From positions 1 through 6,431 of the forward strand of contig JBOFGY010000303.1 in the NCBI GenBank assembly GCA_051649365.1: 6,431 nucleotides of DNA, given 5' to 3'. Numbering within the stretch: position 1 is the stretch's first letter; each line of letters starts with the position of its first letter. A model generated the notes under the pieces. The model did no database searches. It was not told the origin of the DNA and worked only from the letters and a program-made list of their open reading frames with translations. The position numbers and the translations under genes were made by a program. This document shows positions 1 to 5,976 of this stretch, one piece after another. The stretch comes from CAVTAE01 sp051649365. Lineage in GTDB: Bacteria; Deinococcota; Deinococci; Deinococcales; Trueperaceae.

Positions 1-76
1 AAGCATTGAGTTTATAAGCTAAGAGTCTATCCTTAGTATTTCTAACATTTGTTTTACTTTTTCACTCGAGTCCAAT

Positions 77-104
77 TTGAGTTTTGAGTGAAATTTGGTA
101 CACT
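77..104 (+). promoter_or_regulatory. Promoter of the alaX gene, leaderless type
   Basis: A -35-like TTGAGT (77-82) and a -10 box TACACT (99-104) are separated by 16 bases. The -10 box ends exactly 6 bases before the GTG at 111, so transcription should begin at or next to the start codon, with no 5' leader and no Shine-Dalgarno site. The same TANACT box at similar spacing precedes four other genes here, which makes a chance match unlikely. Bases 1-76 hold no gene that I can see. Confidence 0.72.
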
Positions 105-110
105 CGCATC

Positions 111-1316
111 GTGAAACGTTTAGAACAACTTGATAGTTACATAACCGAGTTTAAGAGCACCATCACAGAGGTGCGTGAAGAAAAAGGTGCTTTTCTCATC
201 GCTTTGACCGAGAGTGCTTTTTACCCGACTTCGGGTGGTCAGTCGTTTGATACAGGTACCCTGAATGGTAGAAGGGTGCTCGAGACCTTCAAAGAAGAGA
301 AAACCTCAGCGACGGTGTGGCACAAAGTCCAAACAGATAGCTTTAAGATAGGCGACAGCGTTCACGGTGTTCTCGATTGGGAGCGACGCTATAAACACAT
401 GCAGCGTCATAGTGGCGAGCATATGTTGGCGCAAGCTTTCGTGCGTGTAAGCCCTGCCTTTCAAACACAGTCCGTCAATTTAGAACACGTCACTTGCACG
501 ATTGATATTTCTGGCGAACCTAAAGACACGGACATCCTAAGCGCAGAAAACATTGTCAACGAAGCTGGTTATCAAAACTTAGCTATCAAAGCGTTTGAGG
601 TAGACGAAAGCGAACTTAGCCAATATCCCTTGCGCCGTACCCCGAAGGTATCTGGGAAAATCCGCATCGTGCACATTGGTGATTATGATTACTCGGCATG
701 TGGTGGCACGCATTTGCGCTCCTCAGCCGAAGCTTTACCCATTAAAATTATCGCTTCAGAAAAAATCAAAGGCAGTCTGACACGCATTTATTTTATGGCA
801 GGTAGCGAAGCCCTAACTGACTACCAGACAAAACACAGGGTTAGCGGTGAAGTAGCGAAGTCCTTTAGCAGCAGTGTAGAAAAACTACCCGAGCGTGTCA
901 CCCAACTGCGTGATGAACTTAAAGCAACAAAGCAGCAGCTCGAGCACCTCCAGCTTACTGTTGCAAAAACGAAAGCCCAAGAACTACTACAAACCGCGCA
1001 CGTCATAGAAAAAGGGCGTATTATCACCCACGAATTAAGCGCCGAAGAGAGTTCCCTCCTTGTCCCCTTGTCAAAATTTCTTGGCACACACGACGACGTG
1101 ATCGCACTTCTTGGTGCCACAGGTGAGAGGGCTTCACTGCTTTTTATTCGCGGTAAAAAAGCTTCGGCTGAAATGAATACGCTGCTCAATGAAGTGTTGT
1201 ATTTAATTCAAGGTAAAGGCGGCGGTAGCGTCGAGCGAGCACAAGGCAATGGCACGGATACAGCAGGAGTTACGCAGGCGCTCGAGTACGCGCGGATGTT
1301 GCTGAGCAGTCGTTAA
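111..1316 (+). CDS. Alanyl-tRNA editing protein, AlaX-like with DHHA1 domain
   Basis: This 401-residue cytoplasmic protein resembles the editing half of alanyl-tRNA synthetase. The family hydrolyses mischarged Ser-tRNA(Ala) or Gly-tRNA(Ala). The N-terminal fold includes FYPTSGGQ (residues 37-44). The zinc/editing motifs are HSGEH (100-104, HxxxH) and CGGTH (197-201, CxxxH), so all four metal ligands are present. A charged, coiled-coil-like stretch follows at about 256-296. A DHHA1-type C-terminus ends in the glycine-rich GKGGGSVERAQG (368-379). The length fits the long AlaX class rather than the roughly 160 to 240-residue short forms, and no aminoacylation domain is present. The frame is open back to a TTG at 84, but that codon lies upstream of the -10 box at 99-104. 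GTG 111, 6 bases after the box, is therefore the likely start. The gene is convergent with the methyltransferase gene and ends inside the first copy of a 19-bp duplication. The domain assignment is firm; the exact tRNA substrate is inferred. Confidence 0.9.
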   Translation: MKRLEQLDSYITEFKSTITEVREEKGAFLIALTESAFYPTSGGQSFDTGTLNGRRVLETFKEEKTSATVWHKVQTDSFKIGDSVHGVLDWERRYKHMQRHSGEHMLAQAFVRVSPAFQTQSVNLEHVTCTIDISGEPKDTDILSAENIVNEAGYQNLAIKAFEVDESELSQYPLRRTPKVSGKIRIVHIGDYDYSACGGTHLRSSAEALPIKIIASEKIKGSLTRIYFMAGSEALTDYQTKHRVSGEVAKSFSSSVEKLPERVTQLRDELKATKQQLEHLQLTVAKTKAQELLQTAHVIEKGRIITHELSAEESSLLVPLSKFLGTHDDVIALLGATGERASLLFIRGKKASAEMNTLLNEVLYLIQGKGGGSVERAQGNGTDTAGVTQALEYARMLLSSR

Positions 1317-1343
1317 ACCTTACAGCAGTCGTTAAACCTTACA
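1306..1343. repeat. Perfect 19-bp tandem duplication carrying both convergent stop codons
   Basis: The unit gcagtcgttaaaccttaca occurs twice without a gap or mismatch (1306-1324 and 1325-1343). Each copy contains TTAA, which reads as TAA on both strands. The first copy supplies the stop of the alaX gene (1314-1316). The second supplies the stop of the minus-strand methyltransferase gene (1332-1334). With a single unit the two genes would end in the same TTAA. The duplication therefore opened a 15-base gap without altering either protein. Confidence 0.95.
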
Positions 1344-2069
1344 CACCACAACTACTACTGTTTCTTTGTGGCTGTAGCGCCGTTTATCAAAACCACCATA
1401 GATTTGCACGCCTGTAAACCCTGCTCCTTTTATCATCCGCTCGAGTTCAAACCGAGTGTAATAGCGTTGTTTTAGAACGCTCGTTTGCCTTGTCAAACTG
1501 CCGTCTTTCTGCACCATGTCTAGGTAGTAGCGGGACTCGAGGATTTGATGGTCTTCATCGAGACTCTGATATAAAAACAATTCTGCGTTTTCACCCCCAA
1601 CATGCTCCCACTCTGTTTCACGGCGCAAGATGTTCAAGCTAGAAAAATTAGGAGCGTACACGTCAAAGGCAAAGACACCACCTGGTTCTAAATGACGCTT
1701 TACACTTGCCAACGTTGCATCTTGATCAGCGATAGTATAAGCGTGCATGAGGGTGTTAAACGGTGCGATAATAATGGGGAAGATTTGAGATAGCTCGAGC
1801 CCACGCATATCACCGCGCAGCAAAGTAATGAAGTTACTGAGGTTGGATTCGACAACGGCTTCGTGTCCTCTCTCGAGCATTCTCTGTGAATAGTCAATGC
1901 CGACAACCGTGTGACCTGCTTTTGCTAACGCCAGCGAAACACGCCCCGTACCCGCACCAAGTTCTAAAATAGGTGAACCGTAATCATTAGCAAGCCCCAC
2001 GTAAAAATTCAAATCATCGCGGTAACGCTGATACTGTGCATCATAAAGTTCAGGAAGGTCGTAAATCAC
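1332..2069 (-). CDS. Class I SAM-dependent methyltransferase
   Basis: This 245-residue soluble Rossmann-fold methyltransferase has the SAM-binding motif I ILELGAGTGR (34-43). An acidic residue after beta-2 (GIDYSQRML, D59) should bind the ribose. It also has a motif II-like RGDM (85-88), APFNTLMHAY (102-111) in the motif IV position, and a post-motif LEPGGVFAFDVYAP (127-140). The N-terminal YDLPELYDAQY is typical of small-molecule methyltransferases of the Methyltransf_25/11 type. The substrate cannot be read from the sequence. The start is GTG 2069, 6 bases after a TAAACT -10 box on the same strand and with no Shine-Dalgarno site. The gene is divergent from tgt (91 bases between the two starts) and convergent with the alaX gene, so it is probably transcribed alone. 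The four CTCGAG sites inside it all encode Leu-Glu on this strand. Confidence 0.85.
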   Translation of the reverse strand: MIYDLPELYDAQYQRYRDDLNFYVGLANDYGSPILELGAGTGRVSLALAKAGHTVVGIDYSQRMLERGHEAVVESNLSNFITLLRGDMRGLELSQIFPIIIAPFNTLMHAYTIADQDATLASVKRHLEPGGVFAFDVYAPNFSSLNILRRETEWEHVGGENAELFLYQSLDEDHQILESRYYLDMVQKDGSLTRQTSVLKQRYYTRFELERMIKGAGFTGVQIYGGFDKRRYSHKETVVVVVCKV

Positions 2070-2075
2070 ATGGCT

Positions 2076-2081
2076 AGTTTA
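2076..2081 (-). promoter_or_regulatory. -10 box of the methyltransferase gene (leaderless)
   Basis: Read on the minus strand this is TAAACT, followed by 6 bases (agccat) and then the GTG start. The spacing is the same as for the alaX gene. No convincing -35 hexamer is visible at 16-18 bases; the nearest candidate, TTGCGC, is about 21 bases upstream. Confidence 0.6.
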
Positions 2082-2145
2082 TCGTAAGACGCATAGCGTA
2101 AGGCGCAAAGTCAGTCTTTTCTATCTTCCTTCTGCTTTATGCTGG

Positions 2146-2151
2146 TATACT
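2146..2151 (+). promoter_or_regulatory. -10 box of tgt
   Basis: TATACT lies 9 bases before the ATG at 2161, with no Shine-Dalgarno site between them. A possible GTG start at 2155 is only 3 bases after the box and would precede the expected transcription start, which favours ATG 2161. The transcript would have a leader of at most a few bases. I see no clear -35 box. Confidence 0.6.
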
Positions 2152-2160
2152 GCTGTGCTT

Positions 2161-3471
2161 ATGAAACAAGGCTTCAGCTTTGAACTGTTACGCGAAGAAA
2201 ACCATACGCGCCTCGGTAAACTCACGACGCCACACGGCGTTATAGAAACACCGAGCTTTGTTGCGGTGGGTACACAAGCCACGCTCAAATCACTCACACC
2301 CGAGCAAGCCCTCGAGACCCACACCCAAGTGATGTTTGCCAATACCTATCATCTCTATCTGCGTCCTGGACAAGACGTGGTAGCCGCGCACGGCGGCGTA
2401 CATAAGTTTATGCATTGGCCACGCCCTGTCATGACCGATTCGGGCGGCTTTCAAGTCTTTAGCCTCGGGGCAAGTTTAGAACACGGTGTGGGTAAAATCG
2501 CCAACATCTTTCCAGGCGAAGAAGGCGGCATCTTAGAGAATACACAGCTAGAGAATACACAGCTAGAGAATACACAGCTAGAGAATACACAACCACAAAG
2601 GACACAACCTAGAGTCGGCAATGGTGAATCCCTCGTCAAAGTAAGCGAAGATGGCGTGACCTTTAAGAGTCATATTGACGGTAGCCGACACGTATTTACA
2701 CCCGAAAAAAGCATGGCGATTCAACGCGATTTGGGTGCAGATATGATTCTTGCCTTTGACGAATGCACCTCGCCCCTACACGACGCACGCTATACACAGC
2801 GCAGTGCCGAGCGCACCCACCGTTGGGCCAAGCGTTGCTTGGAGTATCTCGAGGGGCAGCCACCCAAACACGGTTACGACCAGATTCTTTACGGCATCAC
2901 ACAAGGTGGCGCGTTCAAAGATATTCGCACGGAGAGCACACGGATTATTGCTAGTATGCCTTTTGACGCACTCGCCATTGGTGGCAATCTTGGTAAAACG
3001 CTGGAAGATATGCACCAGATTCTCGAGTGGAGTTTAGCCGAATTACCCCGCGAAAAACCGAGGCACCTCCTTGGCATCGGTGATGTGCCGAGCGTCTTCG
3101 AGGCTGTACAACGCGGCATGGATACCTTTGATTGTGTTAGCCCGACGCGCAACGCACGCAACGGTGGACTGCTCAAACGCTTTGACGATGACGGTAAACC
3201 CTTGCCCAAATTTAGAATCAATATTCGCAACACTAAATACACCCACGATTTACGCCCACTCGATGAAACGTGCGACTGTTATACCTGTAAACATTTTTCC
3301 AGAAGCTATTTACGTCACCTCTTCAAAGCAGGCGAAGGACTCGCGCAAACCCTCGCCACCCTTCACAATCTGCGCTTTATGTCGAAGCTTTGCGAGGAGA
3401 TTCGGGAAAGTTTGAGGGGTGATTATTTTGCAGACCTCAAGCGGGACTGGTTGGGGGAAACCAGGAGTTAA
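2161..3471 (+). CDS. tgt: Queuine/preQ1 tRNA-guanine transglycosylase
   Basis: Tgt exchanges guanine-34 in the anticodon of GUN-decoding tRNAs for preQ1 during queuosine synthesis in the cytoplasm. This 436-residue protein has the TIM-barrel signatures in order: VETPSF-like IETPSF (28-33), TDSGGFQVFSLG (92-103, with catalytic Asp 93), FDECTSP (199-205), LYGITQGG (243-250), the nucleophile Asp in FDCVSPTRNARNG (323-335, Asp 324), and the zinc site CDCYTC plus a later His (Cys 371, 373, 376 and His 402). All key residues are present. Typical bacterial Tgt is about 370-390 residues. The excess lies mostly between FSLG and VSEDGVTF (about residues 104-161), which includes an HGVGKI segment and a LENTQ repeat. 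IGGNLGKT (273-280) replaces the more common GGLAVGE, which suggests a divergent Tgt subgroup. The ATG is preferred to GTG 2155 because of the -10 position. No other queuosine genes are visible nearby. Confidence 0.95.
   Translation: MKQGFSFELLREENHTRLGKLTTPHGVIETPSFVAVGTQATLKSLTPEQALETHTQVMFANTYHLYLRPGQDVVAAHGGVHKFMHWPRPVMTDSGGFQVFSLGASLEHGVGKIANIFPGEEGGILENTQLENTQLENTQLENTQPQRTQPRVGNGESLVKVSEDGVTFKSHIDGSRHVFTPEKSMAIQRDLGADMILAFDECTSPLHDARYTQRSAERTHRWAKRCLEYLEGQPPKHGYDQILYGITQGGAFKDIRTESTRIIASMPFDALAIGGNLGKTLEDMHQILEWSLAELPREKPRHLLGIGDVPSVFEAVQRGMDTFDCVSPTRNARNGGLLKRFDDDGKPLPKFRINIRNTKYTHDLRPLDETCDCYTCKHFSRSYLRHLFKAGEGLAQTLATLHNLRFMSKLCEEIRESLRGDYFADLKRDWLGETRS
2533..2592 (+). repeat. 15-bp minisatellite in tgt, four LENTQ units
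   Basis: Four in-frame copies of a 15-bp unit (ctagagaatacacag) encode Leu-Glu-Asn-Thr-Gln four times. Copy 1 starts with tta instead of cta, and copy 4 ends in caa instead of cag. A decayed fifth unit (PQRTQ) follows up to about 2607. The near identity of the DNA copies points to recent expansion by replication slippage. Because the unit is a multiple of three, changes in copy number would keep the reading frame. Confidence 0.95.
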
Positions 3472-3618
3472 GAGATAGAAGTTAGCATAGGGCTTTTTTC
3501 TCCTTTCTCCTTCCTTAGACCTCTTGCGGTTTTCTTCAAAAAAAGTCCTTTTTAGTTCGGTGCTTAAGGGTATTTATGCAAGAAGTCTCTTCTCTAAACC
3601 GCGTGATAGACTTGCGCC
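3472..3618 (+). promoter_or_regulatory. tgt to dedA-remnant intergenic region with a -10 box
   Basis: TAGACT at 3607-3612 ends 6 bases before the ATG at 3619, matching the leaderless pattern of the other host genes. A possible -35 box is weak. A pyrimidine-rich run (about 3489-3516) lies after tgt and might aid termination, but I see no strong GC-rich hairpin before it. A small AGAAG/CTTCT inverted repeat (3581-3593) sits near the expected -35 position; its significance is unknown. No gene or RNA is evident in the rest. Confidence 0.55.
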
Positions 3619-3780
3619 ATGTTTGATTTAACCCTGTTTGATTTAGAAACACTTATAAAAACGGTGTCTTATGTCGGGCTTTTTGGAATTATCTTTGCTT
3701 CCCTTATACCGCTCGGGCTCGAGTACTTACGCCACCGTAACCAACACGGAGTTTCGCTTAACGTAAAAGCTAAAATCTAG
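3619..3780 (+). pseudogene. Remnant of a DedA-family membrane protein, 53 codons
   Basis: The ORF encodes one hydrophobic segment and a basic tail. Residues 10-27 (ETLIKTVSYVGLFGIIFA) look like the N-terminal part of DedA-family proteins, where a GLFxIIFAExGL-type segment is usual. Residues 28-41 (SLIPLGLEYLRHRN) look like the DedA C-terminus, where a SxLPxxIExxRHxR-type ending is usual. The roughly 150 residues expected between them, including the conserved FxPG and R-F-x-P regions, are absent. The simplest reading is an in-frame internal deletion joining both ends near 3690-3705. The ORF keeps a TAGACT promoter box 6 bases before its ATG. Its stop TAG shares its last base with the GTG of the chromate transporter gene. 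It could act as a short translated leader for that gene, or be a real single-helix peptide. The DedA match is from memory of the family, not from a search. The intact family takes part in membrane lipid homeostasis. Confidence 0.6.
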
Positions 3781-5135
3781 TGAAACAACCCCTACACAAC
3801 ATCACCTTTCGAGAAGCCTTAGGTGTCTGGCTGCGCGTGGCCCTCAATTCCTTTGGTGGCCCAGCAGGTCAAATAGCCGTGATGCATAAAGTGCTCGTCG
3901 AAGAAAAAAAGTGGATTAGTGAAAACCGCTTTTTGCACGCGCTGAACTATTGTATGTTACTTCCTGGGCCAGAAGCGCAACAACTTGCCACCTATATGGG
4001 TTGGTTACTGCACGGCACGCGGGGCGGTCTAGTGTCGGGGCTTTTGTTTATTGCACCTGGTTTTCTCGCCCTACTCGTGCTAAGCCTCATTTACGCACTC
4101 TTTCAAGAAACGACTTTTATTGAAGCCCTTTTCTTTGGTGTGAAGGCAGCAGTGCTTGCTTTGGTGCTCGAGGCTGTGCAACGTGTCAGTAAACGCGCGC
4201 TCAAAAATCCGGTCATGTATCTTATCGCTGCGGTAGCATTTATAGCGATTTTCTTTTTTAACGTACCGTTTCCATTTATCGTCATTATAGCTGGACTCGT
4301 AGGTTTTATCGGTGGACAACTAGCACCAAACGTCTTTCAGGTCATTAAAGGTCAAGGGGATAAAGATGTCAGCGACGAAGGCTTCGTGATCACGGATGAA
4401 ATTGCCTCGCAGATTAAACCGTCCCTTAAGGCAACCTTGCAAACAACCTTTGTGTGGCTCGCCATTTGGCTTTTGCCTTTTGCGTTCCTATGGATTGCAC
4501 TCGGTCGTGAGCATGTTTTTGTAAGATTGGCACAGTTTTTCTCGCAAGCCGCACTCGTAACTTTTGGAGGTGCTTACGCTGTGCTGGCATATGTAGCTCA
4601 GCAAGCTGTAGATGTCTTTGGTTGGCTCGAGCCTAAAGAAGTTGTCATAGGGCTTAGCATGGCCGAGACCACACCCGGGCCACTCATTATGGTGAATCAA
4701 TTTGTAGGTTTTATGGGTGCTTATCGTTTCGCCGGTGACTTAAACCCGGTGCTCTCAGGCATTATTGGCTCGGTCATTACGGTGTGGGCGACCTTTGCAC
4801 CTTGCTTCTTATTTATTTTTGTCGGCGCACCTTTTATTGAGTCGTTGCGCCAGAATAAAGCTCTTAGTACGACGTTGTCAGCCATTACAGCAGCTGTTGT
4901 TGGGGTCATTCTCAATTTAGCCATTTGGTTTGCCCTGCACGTTATCTTTACGACTGTCAACGAATCACAATGGGGCTTGCTGCATCTATCACTTCCCGAT
5001 TGGTCAAGTCTCAATATTCTTGCGCTCGTCTTATCTGCCCTAGCTTTCTTGTTTACCTTTCGTTGGCATTGGGGCATGTTTAAGACTTTGGGGCTTTGTA
5101 CGCTGCTTGGTTTTATTTATTATTTTCTTCGTTAA
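3780..5135 (+). CDS. chrA: Chromate transporter, two-domain ChrA (CHR) family
   Basis: This 451-residue inner-membrane protein is made of two CHR domains. The family expels chromate from the cytoplasm and gives chromate resistance. The first half shows the signature FGGPAGQIAVMHKVLVE (25-41) and LPGPEAQQLATYMG (61-74). A hydrophilic linker (about 186-218) joins it to the second half, which shows TFGGAYAVLAY (261-271) and ETTPGPLIMVNQFVGF (296-311). Many hydrophobic helices fill both halves. The length is normal for the long, bidomain form. The GTG start overlaps the stop of the preceding dedA remnant by one base (TAGTG). No Shine-Dalgarno site and no TANACT box lies immediately upstream, so expression probably depends on the promoter at 3607 and on translational coupling. 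The chromate specificity is assigned by family only; some CHR proteins have other or unknown roles. Confidence 0.9.
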   Translation: MKQPLHNITFREALGVWLRVALNSFGGPAGQIAVMHKVLVEEKKWISENRFLHALNYCMLLPGPEAQQLATYMGWLLHGTRGGLVSGLLFIAPGFLALLVLSLIYALFQETTFIEALFFGVKAAVLALVLEAVQRVSKRALKNPVMYLIAAVAFIAIFFFNVPFPFIVIIAGLVGFIGGQLAPNVFQVIKGQGDKDVSDEGFVITDEIASQIKPSLKATLQTTFVWLAIWLLPFAFLWIALGREHVFVRLAQFFSQAALVTFGGAYAVLAYVAQQAVDVFGWLEPKEVVIGLSMAETTPGPLIMVNQFVGFMGAYRFAGDLNPVLSGIIGSVITVWATFAPCFLFIFVGAPFIESLRQNKALSTTLSAITAAVVGVILNLAIWFALHVIFTTVNESQWGLLHLSLPDWSSLNILALVLSALAFLFTFRWHWGMFKTLGLCTLLGFIYYFLR

Positions 5136-5214
5136 CTCAAACGTATTTGAAAAAGTAATGTCAAGAATGATGGAATGAAAGAACTGGAAGCATTACTGTG
5201 AACAAAACCAGTGC

Positions 5215-5220
5215 TAAACT
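5215..5220 (+). promoter_or_regulatory. -10 box of the CYTH gene (leaderless)
   Basis: TAAACT ends 7 bases before ATG 5228, matching the other TANACT boxes. It lies inside the frame that is open back to GTG 5198, so the longer start would be upstream of the transcript. A weak -35 candidate, TTACTG (5194-5199), has a spacer of only 15 bases. The rest of 5136-5214 holds no visible gene. Confidence 0.6.
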
Positions 5221-5227
5221 TGACCCT

Positions 5228-5851
5228 ATGCCCCTAGAACGCGAACTGAAATTTTCTCTAAGTGATGATATTCCTCAACCAGAAGAACTCAAGACCGCCC
5301 TAAAACCCTATACACTGCTGGCTCGAGGACTTCAAAAACAGTTTGATATTTACTTTGATGATGCCAAGGGCAGTTTGCGAGCAGCAGGTATTGCTTTGCG
5401 AAAACGTCGCACCGAAGGGCAAGTGCTCGCCACGCTCAAAACAGGGGGCACTGTAGCGGGTGCTCTACACGAACGCGAAGAACTTGAAGAAGCTATGCTT
5501 GGAGCCCATTGGCCCGAACCCATTCTGAAGCGACTCGAGCCTATTACCGACCCTTGGTCTCTTACCGAAAAGCTCGAGCTAAGCACCTTTCGCACCTGTT
5601 ATCTCGTAAAACACGACCTTCAAAACCTCGCCCTCTTATCTTTTGATGCCGTTAGCGCAAATTACCCTGGCGTTTTTGACACCAGTTTCTTTGAAGAGGT
5701 CGAACTCGAGGCTGTGGGCGATACGAATGAAGAGACCCTAACAGCAATTGCAGCCAAATTAGATGGTCTTATTACACTTACTCCCAACAGTGTGACAAAG
5801 CTCGAGCGAGCCGAGGCCCTGCTCACACTCGCCCAATCCTTCAAAAGCTAA
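5228..5851 (+). CDS. CYTH-domain protein, probable triphosphatase
   Basis: This 207-residue cytoplasmic protein covers a single CYTH (triphosphate tunnel metalloenzyme) domain. The diagnostic ExExK motif is at the very N-terminus (ERELK, residues 4-8). Other tunnel elements follow in order: FDIYFDD (about 39-45), LRAAGIALRKRR (50-61), ATLK (68-71), REELEE (82-87), FEEVELEA (about 155-162) and TKLERAEALL near the C-terminus. These acidic and basic residues bind the metal and triphosphate in the family. Substrates in known members include inorganic triphosphate and thiamine triphosphate, and adenylate cyclases also belong here, so the substrate is undecided. No CHAD domain is attached. Starting at ATG 5228 places the ExExK motif near residue 4, as usual, and fits the -10 box; the upstream GTG 5198 would add ten residues without a family match. 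The gene stands 92 bases after chrA and probably has its own promoter. Confidence 0.87.
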   Translation: MPLERELKFSLSDDIPQPEELKTALKPYTLLARGLQKQFDIYFDDAKGSLRAAGIALRKRRTEGQVLATLKTGGTVAGALHEREELEEAMLGAHWPEPILKRLEPITDPWSLTEKLELSTFRTCYLVKHDLQNLALLSFDAVSANYPGVFDTSFFEEVELEAVGDTNEETLTAIAAKLDGLITLTPNSVTKLERAEALLTLAQSFKS

Positions 5852-5976
5852 CCTTTCCCTAGACACCTTGCATATGTAGAAATGGTTGCAAAACAAAACT
5901 TTGTGGTGCGCCAATAAACCTTTACGAGAAGAATTTATGGCACGAACCTAAGTACACGACAATAATTTGAGTAAAA
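5852..5976. other. Intergenic stretch that contains the left boundary of the IS4-type element
   Basis: I see no gene, RNA or clear terminator here. The left end of the IS4-family element must lie in this stretch or just after it, probably near 5940-5976. The exact terminal repeat and target duplication cannot be placed, because the right end of that element is outside the window. Confidence 0.4.

Larger units (their letters stand above)
65..5806. repeat. Dispersed iterated palindrome CTCGAG, 19 copies
   Basis: CTCGAG starts at 65, 279, 939, 1281, 1440, 1536, 1794, 1872, 2311, 2848, 3022, 3718, 4167, 4626, 5322, 5534, 5573, 5705 and 5801. About 1.6 would be expected in 6431 bases of even composition. 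Seventeen copies read Leu-Glu in frame, on either strand. The copy at 5322 is out of phase, and the copy at 65 lies just upstream of a promoter. Five copies extend to GCTCGAGC (939, 1794, 4626, 5573, 5801). None lies in the IS region after 5806. Confidence 0.9.

Noticed and set aside
19..36. CTAAG...CTTAG inverted repeat near the left edge
   Set aside because: A 5-bp stem with an 8-base loop occurs often by chance, and no associated signal is visible.
1332..2069. Could the methyltransferase be the DNA methyltransferase for CTCGAG?
   Set aside because: It lacks DNA methyltransferase catalytic motifs such as a DPPY- or PCQ-type motif and has no target-recognition domain; it looks like a small-molecule methyltransferase.
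2533..2592. Possible short CRISPR-like or regulatory direct repeats
   Set aside because: The units are 15 bp, contiguous and without spacers, and sit in frame inside tgt.
2451..2639. Minus-strand ORF of 62 codons with a regular Cys-Val-Phe-Ser-Ser repeat
   Set aside because: It is the complement of the tgt minisatellite. The repeated cysteines come from the 15-bp units, and the plus-strand frame has full Tgt homology.
2889..3415. Open frames of 95-117 codons on both strands over the 3' half of tgt
   Set aside because: They overlap a highly conserved Tgt coding region, have no recognisable domains and have no promoter box at the standard spacing.
3534..3555. A-rich then T-rich run that might be a terminator hairpin
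   Set aside because: The pairing is five A-T pairs around a tiny loop, too weak to claim.
4080..5077. Minus-strand frames over chrA (60-118 codons)
   Set aside because: They oppose a clear transporter gene with conserved CHR motifs, and their translations look like shadows of it.
5137..5150. Inverted repeat TCAAA-cgta-TTTGA just after the chrA stop
   Set aside because: The stem is only 5 AT-rich base pairs and is followed by A's, not T's, so I do not call it a terminator or an operator.
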